Origin: Sphingomonadaceae bacterium
Lineage (GTDB): Bacteria; Pseudomonadota; Alphaproteobacteria; Sphingomonadales; Sphingomonadaceae
Reading direction: 5' to 3'
DNA length: 33,126 bases
Assembly: GCA_025359425.1 (NCBI GenBank)
Contig: JANYGC010000032.1
Location: 1 to 33,126, forward strand
The stretch's first letter is position 1. The number at the start of each line of letters is the position of its first letter. A program made the translations under genes and the position numbers. Below, one piece after another: positions 17,338 through 25,138 of this stretch. A model generated the notes under the pieces. It did no database searches and was not told where the DNA came from. It saw nothing but the letters and a program-made list of their open reading frames with translations.

Positions 17338-18420
17338 ATGCTGACCAAAGGTGATGATTATCCGCTGCACCAGACGCCCGAGCCGGTCGCGTACGCCGGG
17401 ACCGACCGCAATTTCTACGACCGCTATTTCTTCAACGGCTATGCCCCCGATGGCTCGGGGTTCTTTGCCGTGGCGTTCGGGATCTATCCGCATCTCAATG
17501 TCGCCGATGCGCATTTTTCGGCGATCCGCGACGGGGTGCAGCACAACCTCCATGCCTCCCGCGAATTGGCGATGGAGCGGATGGATTTGCAAGTCGGACC
17601 GATCCGCATCGAGATTTTGGAACCGCTCAAGATCCTGCGGGTCAGCGTCGACGGAGAAGGGCTCAAAGCCGAGCTGACCTTCACCGGGCGCGCCTTCCCG
17701 ATCGAGGAGCCGCGCTTCATCCACCGCATCGGCCCGCGCACCTTTATGGATTACACCCGGCTCACCCAGAACGGGCATTATACCGGCTGGATCGAAATCG
17801 ACGGCGTGCGGCAGGATTGCGTGCCGGGCACCATGGGCACCCGCGATCGCAGCTGGGGCGTGCGTCCGGTCGGAACCAGCGACCAGCAGCCGCACGGCAC
17901 CGGGGTGGTGCCGGGGTTCTTCTGGCAGTGGACCCCGCTCAACTTCGCGGATCGCAGCGTGTTCTTCCACGTCAACGCCGACGCCAAGGGCAACAAGTGG
18001 AACACCCGCGCGGTGATCGCGGCCGATGGTGCTGATGCTGCGGCGCAAATCGACGGAGACGGCGAAATGTCGTCGCCGCTCGCCGCCGGCTCGCGCTGGC
18101 CCGACGGCGGCACCTTGACGATCGATGGCCCCGAAGGACCCGAGGTGCTGACTTTCCAGCCGCTCGGCCGGTTTCAGATGCGTGGACTTGGTTACACCTC
18201 GCCCACTTGGGGCCACGGGCTATGGCACGGGCCTTTGGCAGTCGAGCGCGAAGACTTCGGGCTGAAGCAGGTCAATCCCGGCACGATGGACAACTACCAC
18301 GTCCAGTTGCCGTGCAAGGTCACCAGCGACCGCCACGGCGAAGGCATGGGCGTATTCGAACAACTGATCATTGGGCCTTACACTCCGTTTGGACTGAAGG
18401 AGTATCTCGATGTCGGATAA
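17338..18420 (+). CDS. DUF7064/DUF7065-type protein
   Basis: A 360-residue, beta-rich soluble protein that I assign tentatively to the DUF7064/DUF7065 pair of families (two lipocalin-like halves, similar in outline to AttH/CrtC proteins). Marks are DRNFYDRYFFNGY near the start, a central CVPGTMGTRDRSWGVRP segment with the conserved DRSWG, and FFWQWTPLNF. Members are frequent in sphingomonads and mycobacteria, next to phosphotransferase-like kinases such as the one upstream here, and are thought to act on lipophilic compounds; no reaction is proven. GAGGA precedes the ATG by 8 nt. Its end overlaps the next gene by 11 nt. Confidence 0.6.
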   Translation: MLTKGDDYPLHQTPEPVAYAGTDRNFYDRYFFNGYAPDGSGFFAVAFGIYPHLNVADAHFSAIRDGVQHNLHASRELAMERMDLQVGPIRIEILEPLKILRVSVDGEGLKAELTFTGRAFPIEEPRFIHRIGPRTFMDYTRLTQNGHYTGWIEIDGVRQDCVPGTMGTRDRSWGVRPVGTSDQQPHGTGVVPGFFWQWTPLNFADRSVFFHVNADAKGNKWNTRAVIAADGADAAAQIDGDGEMSSPLAAGSRWPDGGTLTIDGPEGPEVLTFQPLGRFQMRGLGYTSPTWGHGLWHGPLAVEREDFGLKQVNPGTMDNYHVQLPCKVTSDRHGEGMGVFEQLIIGPYTPFGLKEYLDVG

Positions 18421-19009
18421 CGCAAAACCGTCGCGCTGGGCTTGGTCCGCGACTATTGCACTCGGCTTGGTGGTCGGGCTGGGCTCAGCCTGGTGGATCA
18501 CGGCCAAGGCCGGGGCGCGGGGCTTTGAGAACAAGGGCTGGACCGGCAGCACGCTCGCCGGCTCGAGCGGGGCCGATCCCTGGACCCGCGCGCAGATCGC
18601 TGTGCGCGGGCTGCTCGCGCTCAACAAGTCACAGGCGATCTATCTGACGACCCACACCGACAGCAGCGGCGCAGCCTTGCGCGCCGACTGCCGCTACCGG
18701 GTGAGCGGCAGCGCGATGCCAGGGCGCTGGTGGTCGGTGACGGTCTATGCGGCTGACAACTACCTGCCGATGAACGACGACGATGCGCTCTCGTTCGATG
18801 CGACCGAAGTGACGCCCGATGCCAGCGGGCAATGGACCGCATTGCTCGCGCCGAAGCGCGCGGGCGAAAGTGCCTGGGCCTCGACCCGCAATGCCGGTAA
18901 CTACGACGTGACGCTGCGGGTCTACAACCCGACCCTCGAAGCGCAGGCGGATTTCGGCAAGATCCCGGTCCCGACGATAACGAAGCTCGACTGCGGAGGT
19001 GCGGCATGA
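18410..19009 (+). CDS. DUF1214 domain protein
   Basis: A 199-residue protein with one N-terminal membrane segment (residues about 10-31) and an extracytoplasmic DUF1214 domain, recognised by the CRYRVSG, WWSVTVYAADNYL and YDVTLRVYNP segments near its end. DUF1214 usually occurs fused behind DUF1254 in one protein; here the two are separate, with DUF1214 first. AAGGAG lies 7 nt upstream, inside the preceding gene, and it overlaps both neighbours (11 nt and 4 nt), so the genes are expressed together. Function unknown. Confidence 0.85.
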   Translation: MSDNAKPSRWAWSATIALGLVVGLGSAWWITAKAGARGFENKGWTGSTLAGSSGADPWTRAQIAVRGLLALNKSQAIYLTTHTDSSGAALRADCRYRVSGSAMPGRWWSVTVYAADNYLPMNDDDALSFDATEVTPDASGQWTALLAPKRAGESAWASTRNAGNYDVTLRVYNPTLEAQADFGKIPVPTITKLDCGGAA

Positions 19010-19533
19010 CCCGGAATTTCAAGCTGCTGCTCGGCTTTGTGGTGGCCGCCGCTGCCGCTCATGTCGCTGCGGTCTATACCACCCCGCACGTCCTGATGGG
19101 TTTGGCGATGCAGCGCCTCGGCGGCGAGGGCGGGGCGGTCAACCGCTTCGCGTTCGGCGATCGCACCACCCAGAATTCGCGCCGGGTGGTGCGGCCTTCG
19201 CCTGATTTGGCTTATTCGAGCTGCGCCTACGACCTGAGCGGAGGCCCGATCGAGGTATCTGCCGCGCCTTCGCCGAATCAGGGCTACCTGTCGATCTCGG
19301 TTTTCGCCGCCAATACCGACAACATCGGCGTGTACGATTCGCTGCGCTCACCGCAGGGCATCCGCTTCGTGCTGGCACGCGAGGGGCAGACGGTGCCCGG
19401 CGGTGTGCCGGTGCTGCGTTCACCCTCGGCCAAGGGGATCATCCTCGACCGCAGGCTTGCCCCGAATGCGGCGCTGTTTGCCGAGGTCGATCAGGCGCGC
19501 CGCGCAGACCACTGCGAACCCATCAAAGGCTAG
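19006..19533 (+). CDS. DUF1254 domain protein
   Basis: A 175-residue protein with an N-terminal signal/anchor (residues 5-24) and a DUF1254 domain shown by VNRFAFGD, LAYSSCAYDLSGGPIEVSA and YLSISVFAANTDN. It is the partner of the preceding DUF1214 gene (ATGA overlap) with GGAGG just upstream. Both face the periplasm by prediction. Its TAG stop overlaps, in a CTAG, the stop of the remnant gene on the other strand. Confidence 0.85.
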   Translation: MTRNFKLLLGFVVAAAAAHVAAVYTTPHVLMGLAMQRLGGEGGAVNRFAFGDRTTQNSRRVVRPSPDLAYSSCAYDLSGGPIEVSAAPSPNQGYLSISVFAANTDNIGVYDSLRSPQGIRFVLAREGQTVPGGVPVLRSPSAKGIILDRRLAPNAALFAEVDQARRADHCEPIKG

Positions 19534-19742
19534 ATTGCAGCGTTCAGCGCCGCGATGTGATCCTCGCTCAATTCCAGCTCGAGCATTTCGACTAGATCGT
19601 CGACTTGATCCGCCGTGGTTGCGCTCGATCCATCAATCAACGCCCGGCTCGACATTTTGTCGCCGCCGGACTTGAGGATGGCGTTGACTACCGCGTGTGC
19701 CGCACCAGACCCCAGCATCAACAGCGAGGCAGCTGCAATCAT
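19530..19742 (-). pseudogene. Chimeric remnant: DMT/EamA-transporter N-terminus joined to aldo/keto reductase C-terminus
   Basis: The 70-residue frame has two unlike parts. Residues 1-38 (SGAAHAVVNAILKSGGDKMSSRALID) resemble the first helix of EamA/DMT-type permeases, whose usual pattern is HAxWNAxxKxxGDK. Residues 39-70 align with the last 35 residues of the aldo/keto reductase just upstream: SATTADQVDDLVEMLELELS against [20 protein letters not shown], with about 11 of 30 identical. It starts 5 nt after the reductase stop. The simplest reading is a deletion that fused the 5' end of a permease gene with the 3' end of a second reductase gene. Expression of a stable protein is doubtful. Confidence 0.5.
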
Positions 19743-19747
19743 ACCTG

Positions 19748-20671
19748 TTACTGGGGTCCCGCGTTGTCGAGACTGTTGAGCTGTTCTGGTGTCAGTGTCA
19801 GGCTGGCCATGCCGCACAGTTCCTCGACCTGGGCAACGCTGGTCGCGCTGGCGATCGGCGCGCCGATGCCGGGCTGGGCACCCAGCCAGGCAAGCGCGAT
19901 CTGCGCCAATGACGCGCCGGTATCGGCGGCAATCGCATCCATCGCGGCCAGCATCGGCGCGCCCGTCACGATCAATTCCTTCATCCGTGCGCCGCGGATC
20001 GATTTGGCGAAATCAGCTTCGCTGCGATATTTGCCGGTCAGGAAGCCGTTGGCGATCCCGTAGAACGGGAACATCGCGATCCCGTTCATGGTGCAGAGCG
20101 CCTGCAGATCAGCCCCGTAGTGGGCGCGGCTGACCAGGTTGTATTCGTTTTGCAGCGCGGTGAACGGCATCGAGCCGGCCCCTTTGGCGGCCGCCAGCGC
20201 CTCGCTCAACCGGCTCGCGGAGAAGTTCGACGCACCGAGCGAACGGACTTTGCCCGATGCTGCGCCGAACGCCGCGACGATCTCGGTGATCGGCAGTTCG
20301 GGGTAATCCTTGTGCGCGTAGTAGAGGTCGAGATGGTCGGTTTGCAGCCGCTCAAGCGAACGATCGAGCGATTGGAGCAGCCGTTCAGCGCCGTAAAGCT
20401 CCGCGCCGCCCAGCATTCCGGTCTTGGTGTGCAGGCGCATTTCAGCGCGGACGCCGCGGCTTGCCAGCCAATTGCCAAGCACCGTCTCGCTCTCCCCGCC
20501 CTTATGGCCCGGAACCCAGGCTGAATAGACATCGGCGGTGTCAACCATGCGCCCGCCTGCCGCGAAGAATGCATCGAGGATCGCGAAGCTGGTGTCCTGA
20601 TCGGCGGTCCAGCCGAACACGTTGCCACCCAGCACCAGCGGGATGCCTGCAATTGCCGGGTTGCTGCTCAT
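19748..20671 (-). CDS. Aldo/keto reductase
   Basis: A 307-residue NADPH-dependent oxidoreductase of the AKR superfamily. The catalytic tetrad is visible: Asp in RMVDTADVY, the Tyr of the same motif, Lys in LHTKTG, and His in LYYAHKD. The cofactor-binding segments [10 protein letters not shown] and NEYNLVSR are present, and [11 protein letters not shown] follows in the C-terminal half. It overlaps ribH by 4 nt (ATGA) with AAGGAG placed within ribH, so it is the third gene of a riboflavin operon; the link to flavin metabolism is by position only. Substrate unknown. Confidence 0.9.
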   Translation of the reverse strand: MSSNPAIAGIPLVLGGNVFGWTADQDTSFAILDAFFAAGGRMVDTADVYSAWVPGHKGGESETVLGNWLASRGVRAEMRLHTKTGMLGGAELYGAERLLQSLDRSLERLQTDHLDLYYAHKDYPELPITEIVAAFGAASGKVRSLGASNFSASRLSEALAAAKGAGSMPFTALQNEYNLVSRAHYGADLQALCTMNGIAMFPFYGIANGFLTGKYRSEADFAKSIRGARMKELIVTGAPMLAAMDAIAADTGASLAQIALAWLGAQPGIGAPIASATSVAQVEELCGMASLTLTPEQLNSLDNAGPQ

Positions 20672-21087
20672 GCAAACTTCTCCTTGAGCGCGAGCAAGGC
20701 CATCGCTGCCTCAGCCGCTTCGCCGCCTTTGTTCTTCTGCTTGGGATCGGCGCGGACCAGCGCTTGCTGCTCGTTCTCGACCGTCAAGATGCCGTTGCCG
20801 ATGGCGAAACCGTCCATGGTCAAGGCCATGATCCCGCGCGCGCTTTCGCCCGCAACAATCTCGAAATGATAGGTTTCGCCGCGGATCACCACGCCGATTG
20901 CGACGAAGCCCTCGTACTGCCCCGATTGCTCGGCCAGGGCGATTGCACCGGGAATTTCAAGCGCGCCCGGCACGGTGATCACTTTGACCTTGTGACCCGC
21001 CGCCTTCAATGCAGCGCGCGCGCCTTCGATCAGCATGTCGTTGAGGTGATCGTAAAACCGCGCCTCGATGATCAGGAAATTGGCCAT
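20668..21087 (-). CDS. ribH: 6,7-dimethyl-8-ribityllumazine synthase
   Basis: Condenses the RibB product 3,4-dihydroxy-2-butanone 4-phosphate with the ribityl-aminouracil to make lumazine, the step before riboflavin. The 139-residue length, [14 protein letters not shown] at the N-terminus, [14 protein letters not shown], and [14 protein letters not shown] with the catalytic His identify it. The gene follows the RibBX gene with a 2-nt gap. Confidence 0.96.
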   Translation of the reverse strand: MANFLIIEARFYDHLNDMLIEGARAALKAAGHKVKVITVPGALEIPGAIALAEQSGQYEGFVAIGVVIRGETYHFEIVAGESARGIMALTMDGFAIGNGILTVENEQQALVRADPKQKNKGGEAAEAAMALLALKEKFA

Positions 21088-21089
21088 TT

Positions 21090-22352
21090 TTACTCCGCCG
21101 GGATCGGGCGCTCGCCCACGATGTTAAGGCCGTAGCCTTCGATAGCAACGACGTTGCGGTGTGCGTTCGACAGCAGGATCAGTTCGTGGACGCCCATGTC
21201 GGCCAGAATCTGCGCGCCGATGCCATAGGCGCGCAAGTCCATGTCGCGCGCCTCACCGCCGCCGGGCTCACCGCTTTCCTGCGGGCGGATCAGCAGCACG
21301 ATCAACCCCGAACCTTCGCGGCCGATCTCGGCCATGGCGCGCTGCAAGGTGCGCTTGCGCGGACCGGGCTGGCCGAGCATGTCGTCGAGAATCGAGACGG
21401 TGTGAACCCGGGCGAGGGTCGGCTTGGCGGGATCGATATTCCCCATCTGCAACACGAAACTGTCGCTGCCATCGACCTTGTTGCGATAAGTGATAAGCTT
21501 CCACGCCCCGCCGTAGTCCGAGGTAAACGGCACCTCGGCGACCCGTGCGACCAGGTGGTCGTTCTTGCGGCGATATTCGATCAGGTCGCGGATCGTGCCC
21601 ATCTTGAGCCCGTGGCGGCGCGCGAACGGGACGAGGTCGTCCATCCGCGCCATGGTGCCGTCCTCGTTCATGATCTCGCAGATCACTCCCGAAGGGTTGA
21701 GGCCCGCCAGCCGCGAGATGTCGACCGACGCTTCGGTGTGACCGGCACGGACCAGCACCCCGCCGTCGCGGGCGATCAGCGGGAAGACGTGGCCCGGCGT
21801 CACGATGTCATCACGCGACTTGCCGGCATCGATCGCCACCGCGACGGTGCGCGCGCGGTCGCCGGCGGAAATCCCGGTGGTCACCCCCTCGCGCGCTTCG
21901 ATCGAGACGGTGAAGGCGGTTTCGTGGCGGGTGCCGTTGGCGCGGCTCATCAGCTCGAGCCCGAGCTGTTCGGTGCGGGCCTTGGTCATGGTCAGGCAGA
22001 TCAGGCCGCGGCCGTGGGTGGCCATGAAGTTGACCGCATCGGGCGTGGCCATTTGCGCCGGGATGACGAGATCGCCTTCATTTTCGCGGTCTTCATCGTC
22101 GACCAGCACGAACATCCGCCCGTTGCGCGCCTCGTCGATGATCTCTTCGATGCTGACCAGCACCGGAACCTCGTCGTTGTCCGAAAGGAACTGCTCGAGC
22201 TTGCGCATCGTGTCGGCGGTGGGGTTCCAGCCGTCTTCGGTGCAGTCGCGTAGCGTGTTGGAATGGAGCCCGGCGGCGCGCGCCAGACCGGCTCGCGACA
22301 TGCCGCCATCGTTAACGAGGCGGCGGACGCGTTCGATCAAAGTCGTTGACAT
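21090..22352 (-). CDS. RibBX with N-terminal helix-turn-helix domain (DHBP synthase)
   Basis: The 420-residue protein has three parts. Residues 1-65 form a helix-turn-helix-like domain ([20 protein letters not shown], followed by [12 protein letters not shown]), resembling XRE-type DNA-binding modules. Residues about 66-265 are 3,4-dihydroxy-2-butanone 4-phosphate synthase with [21 protein letters not shown] and [10 protein letters not shown]. The last ~155 residues resemble GTP cyclohydrolase II but lack its zinc cysteines: no cysteine occurs after VICEIM (about residue 245). This is the RibBX architecture described in proteobacteria, where the X part is not catalytic. So it should supply only the RibB reaction. 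The extra DNA-binding-like front domain and the palindrome upstream suggest self-regulation. Confidence 0.9.
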   Translation of the reverse strand: MSTTLIERVRRLVNDGGMSRAGLARAAGLHSNTLRDCTEDGWNPTADTMRKLEQFLSDNDEVPVLVSIEEIIDEARNGRMFVLVDDEDRENEGDLVIPAQMATPDAVNFMATHGRGLICLTMTKARTEQLGLELMSRANGTRHETAFTVSIEAREGVTTGISAGDRARTVAVAIDAGKSRDDIVTPGHVFPLIARDGGVLVRAGHTEASVDISRLAGLNPSGVICEIMNEDGTMARMDDLVPFARRHGLKMGTIRDLIEYRRKNDHLVARVAEVPFTSDYGGAWKLITYRNKVDGSDSFVLQMGNIDPAKPTLARVHTVSILDDMLGQPGPRKRTLQRAMAEIGREGSGLIVLLIRPQESGEPGGGEARDMDLRAYGIGAQILADMGVHELILLSNAHRNVVAIEGYGLNIVGERPIPAE

Positions 22353-22363
22353 TGGAAGCGATT

Positions 22364-22381
22364 ATCACATTTCAATGTGAT
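22364..22381. promoter_or_regulatory. 18-bp perfect palindrome upstream of HTH-RibBX, candidate operator
   Basis: ATCACATTTCAATGTGAT on the plus strand is an exact inverted repeat (8-bp arms around TC), ending 12 nt before the RibBX ATG. It also overlaps the region where a ribosome binding site should be, so a protein bound here would block transcription or translation initiation. Further half-site-like runs (AATCACA, CTCACATT) lie at 22393-22412. I saw no FMN riboswitch in this leader. Confidence 0.6.
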
Positions 22382-22414
22382 GTCCACAAGCAAATCACAC
22401 TACCCTCACATTCA

Positions 22415-22486
22415 TCATTGCGAGCGGCGCGAAGCAATCCAGAGTCCCGCGTGCTGCCCTGGATTTCTGCGCTCCGCTCGCAATGA
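22415..22486. repeat. Intergenic palindromic repeat, family A, copy 3
   Basis: TCATTGCGAGCG at the left and CGCTCGCAATGA at the right are inverted copies, with AGCAATCCAGAG / CCTGGATTTCTGC as inner arms. It fills most of the 148-nt gap between the RibBX gene and the enoyl-CoA hydratase stop codon. Confidence 0.85.
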
Positions 22487-22500
22487 CGAGGGGTGTCAGG

Positions 22501-23313
22501 CTAATCCCCCTTGAACACCGAGGTGCGCTTTTCGAGGAAGGCGCTGACGGCTTCGGTGTTATCCTTGGTGGCATGCGCGACCGCCTGCATCGCGGCGGAC
22601 ATTTCGAGCACGGCGGGCAGGTCCATCCGCTGCGCGTCCCACAACAGGCGCTTGGCCATCCGCACCGCAAACGGCGGGTTGCAGGCGATCCGCGCGGCCA
22701 TCGCCTGCGCCGCGTCGAGCAGTTCGGCGTCGGGCACCACCTTCGACACCAGACCGATCGCCAAAGCCTCGGCCGCACCGATCGTTTCACCAGTGAGCGT
22801 GAGTTCCGCTGCCTTGGAAAACCCGACTATCCGCTGCAGCAGCCACGCCCCGCCATCGCCCGGGATGATCCCCAGCTTGACAAAGCTTTCGGCAAATTTG
22901 GCGCTTTCGCCCGCCACCCGCAAATCGCACATGCAGGCCAGATCGAGCCCCGCGCCGATCGCCGCGCCGTTGACCGCCGCGATCACCGGTACCTCGAGCG
23001 CCGCAAAGGCCAGCGGGAGCCGCTGGATCCCGCTCTTGTAATTGCGCCGGGTGCGCGCGGGCAGGCTGGCATTGAGACCGCCAGAATCGGGCATCATCGC
23101 CTTGAGATTGCCGCCTGCCGAAAAGGCCGTGCCAGCCCCGGTCAGGATCGCAACCCGCACGTCCGGATCGTCTTCCATCGCGGTCAGCGTAGCCAACAGG
23201 GCCTCGATCAGGTCAAGGTCCGACACCGGGTTGCGCAGCACGGGCCGGTTGAGCGTAATCGTGGCAATGCCCGAGGCATCGAGGCTGTAAAGAACCGGGG
23301 CATCCATCTGCAT
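22501..23313 (-). CDS. Enoyl-CoA hydratase/isomerase family protein (crotonase)
   Basis: A 270-residue crotonase-fold enzyme acting on acyl-CoA, probably in fatty-acid or aromatic-acid breakdown. The oxyanion-hole motif is FSAGGNLKAM and the second is NGAAIGAGLDLAC; the catalytic glutamate region is AKFAESFVKLGIIPGDGGAWLL. Arginine-rich RRNYKSG follows the first motif, as in several isomerase-like members. ATG at 23313 is chosen over a GTG one codon earlier because AGGAG lies 4 nt before it; the ATG at 23307 is also possible. It is 13 nt after the HupE-like gene and so the last gene of a four-gene operon. Confidence 0.9.
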   Translation of the reverse strand: MQMDAPVLYSLDASGIATITLNRPVLRNPVSDLDLIEALLATLTAMEDDPDVRVAILTGAGTAFSAGGNLKAMMPDSGGLNASLPARTRRNYKSGIQRLPLAFAALEVPVIAAVNGAAIGAGLDLACMCDLRVAGESAKFAESFVKLGIIPGDGGAWLLQRIVGFSKAAELTLTGETIGAAEALAIGLVSKVVPDAELLDAAQAMAARIACNPPFAVRMAKRLLWDAQRMDLPAVLEMSAAMQAVAHATKDNTEAVSAFLEKRTSVFKGD

Positions 23314-23329
23314 CACTCTCCTGACAAGG

Positions 23330-24301
23330 TCATCCCAGCAGCCGCTGGATGAACCAGAAGCTGGCGGTTATCCCGATTGCATAGCTGGCCGCAAGTTTTA
23401 CCGGACGCAGGGCCGGCGGGGTCAACCTGCGGAGCGCGAAAAGCACAGTCAGGGTCAGCGCGACGATCAGCAACTGCCCCGCCTCGACCCCCAGATTGAA
23501 GGTCAGCAGCGCGGTTGGCACATCGCCTTCGGGCAAGCCGATTTCGCGGAGTGCTCCGGCAAAGCCAAAGCCGTGGATCAGCCCGAACCCGAATGCGACC
23601 AGCCACGGGATACGCTCGGACAGCCTGAGCCTAGCCGGGTCCTGTTTGACCACTTCGACTGCGAGAAACACGATCGACAGCGCGATCAGCGCCTCGACCG
23701 GAGCCTGCGCCAGTCCGATTACGCCGAGCGTGGTGCCGACCAAAGTGAGCGAATGCGCGACGGTAAAGGCGGTTGCTGCGCGGACCACCACGCCCAGCTT
23801 GCCGAGCAGCAGCACCAGCGCGACCACGAACAGCAGGTGATCGTAGCCGGTCAGGATATGTTCGACGCCAAGCACGAAATAGCTGCGCGCGACATCCCAT
23901 CGGTCGGGTACGCTGGCGACCATGACAGTGGCATGCCCGGGCGTGAGGCGGGCAGCCTGCACCGGGCGGCCGAGCGGCGCGATCCGCACCAACGCGTCGG
24001 TGAAAGCGGCGTCCATCCCGGCAAGGCCCACTTCGCTGCCCGAAAGTCCCTTGCTGCAGGTGAGCACCGATTCGGCCACCAGCGCCGCACCCTGGAGCCG
24101 CGCGACCGGGACCGACTGGCGGCACTGGGGCGGGACCAATGGGCGGGCATGGGTCGCAAGCCCGCCGAGCACGGGGGCTTTCCACACCAGCTTCCAATGC
24201 TGCGCGTCCTGCTGGGTCAGCTCGAGATAACCGGGACGCAATTCATCGGCTGCGGCGGGGGATGCGGCAACCATCAGCAGCAAAGCCAACAGCCACTTCA
24301 C
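23330..24301 (-). CDS. HupE/UreJ_2-like integral membrane protein with secreted N-terminal domain
   Basis: The 323-residue protein begins with a signal peptide (KWLLALLLMVAASPAAA) and a ~115-residue extracytoplasmic domain containing two or three cysteines. It then has the six-to-seven-helix HupE/UreJ_2 domain. Conserved histidines are in FVLGVEHILTGYDHLLF, FTVAHSLTL and LIHGFGFAGAL. Members near hydrogenase or urease genes are thought to carry nickel or cobalt; this subtype, found beside PpiC-like and DUF3604 genes, has no known role. I prefer the GTG start at 24301, which overlaps the upstream TGA as GTGA and lets the signal peptide begin at once; the 389-residue reading adds non-native residues from a wrong frame of the upstream gene. 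Confidence 0.85.
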   Translation of the reverse strand: MKWLLALLLMVAASPAAADELRPGYLELTQQDAQHWKLVWKAPVLGGLATHARPLVPPQCRQSVPVARLQGAALVAESVLTCSKGLSGSEVGLAGMDAAFTDALVRIAPLGRPVQAARLTPGHATVMVASVPDRWDVARSYFVLGVEHILTGYDHLLFVVALVLLLGKLGVVVRAATAFTVAHSLTLVGTTLGVIGLAQAPVEALIALSIVFLAVEVVKQDPARLRLSERIPWLVAFGFGLIHGFGFAGALREIGLPEGDVPTALLTFNLGVEAGQLLIVALTLTVLFALRRLTPPALRPVKLAASYAIGITASFWFIQRLLG

Positions 24302-25125
24302 TTGGGCAGATCGATCGCCACGTCGTAGCCGCCGAGCATCTTCTGGTAAGCCTCGGCTTGAGCTTTGGCGATTGCGGTAGCGCGCCAATCGTTGGTGGCG
24401 CGCTGGCGGGCCATTGTCAGGCTCGGCTTGGTCGGCGCGGCGCGGCCGCTCACCCGGACCAGGTGCAGACCCAGACCTGATGCAACCGGGCCTTGCCATT
24501 GACCAAGCGGCAGATTGCGCAAGGCGAGTGTGAATTCATCGCCGAACAGCCCGGATATGTCGCTCGCACTCGCATTGGCAAGCTTGGCGGGGAGGGGGGC
24601 AGGCTGCGCGCTGACCGGTTTCCCCCCGCGCAGACCGGCAAGCTGCACGTTGGCTTTGGCGCGGCTCTCCGGGCTATCGGCGCCGAGGTAAACCTGTTCG
24701 AAACTGGTGCGCGGATCGTCGGCATAGCGCGCCGGGTCTGTGTCGATCAGCGCCTGCAACTGCGCGTCGCCCGGCTCAGCAGTCTCCGCATCGGCGACCG
24801 CCAGGCTCTCCAGCTTGCGCCGCATCCGCCGCACGACCACTTCGTCGCCCTGATCCAGCCCAAGCCGCAGCGCCTCGCGGTAATAGACCTGATCGGCGAC
24901 GTAATCGCGGATCATCCCGTCGGTTTCGTCGGGGCTGGGAAGCCGGCGGAACGAGCCGTAGAACCGCTCGACCATCGCGCCGACCACGGCCTTGTCGACC
25001 ACGATCCGCCGCTCGCCCAGATCGGGCGCGCGGCCGGAGAGCAGCCAGAACACTGCCGCCCCGGCGATCAGGAAGTGGACCAGCGGCTCCTTCAGGAGCG
25101 CGCGGGCCATTGCTCGAAAATCCAT
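24298..25125 (-). CDS. Membrane-anchored PpiC-like (parvulin/SurA-type) peptidyl-prolyl isomerase
   Basis: A 275-residue protein with an N-terminal membrane helix (LVHFLIAGAAVFWLLSG, residues ~15-31), a helical SurA-like region and a C-terminal parvulin-like part (TSFEQVYLGAD, FGDEFTLALRNLPLGQWQGPVASGLGLHLVRVSGR). The isomerase core is loosely conserved, so it may work as a periplasmic chaperone rather than an efficient isomerase. It starts 13 nt after the DUF3604 gene and overlaps the HupE-like gene. A probable task is folding or stabilising secreted products of this operon, such as the DUF3604 lipoprotein. Confidence 0.85.
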   Translation of the reverse strand: MDFRAMARALLKEPLVHFLIAGAAVFWLLSGRAPDLGERRIVVDKAVVGAMVERFYGSFRRLPSPDETDGMIRDYVADQVYYREALRLGLDQGDEVVVRRMRRKLESLAVADAETAEPGDAQLQALIDTDPARYADDPRTSFEQVYLGADSPESRAKANVQLAGLRGGKPVSAQPAPLPAKLANASASDISGLFGDEFTLALRNLPLGQWQGPVASGLGLHLVRVSGRAAPTKPSLTMARQRATNDWRATAIAKAQAEAYQKMLGGYDVAIDLPK

Positions 25126-25138
25126 CAGACGGGCCAGA

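Noticed and set aside
15913..18216. 767-codon minus-strand open frame across the CHK-like kinase and DUF7064 genes
   Set aside because: It crosses two well-supported genes and a palindromic repeat, has no recognisable domain, and results from third-position GC bias.
22364..22381. CRP/FNR-type binding site
   Set aside because: CRP sites read TGTGA-N6-TCACA; here the order is reversed (TCACA-N6-TGTGA), so a different regulator is more likely.
22353..22500. FMN riboswitch ahead of ribBX
   Set aside because: The leader between the start codon and the upstream repeat is too short, and none of the conserved RFN-element helices could be seen.
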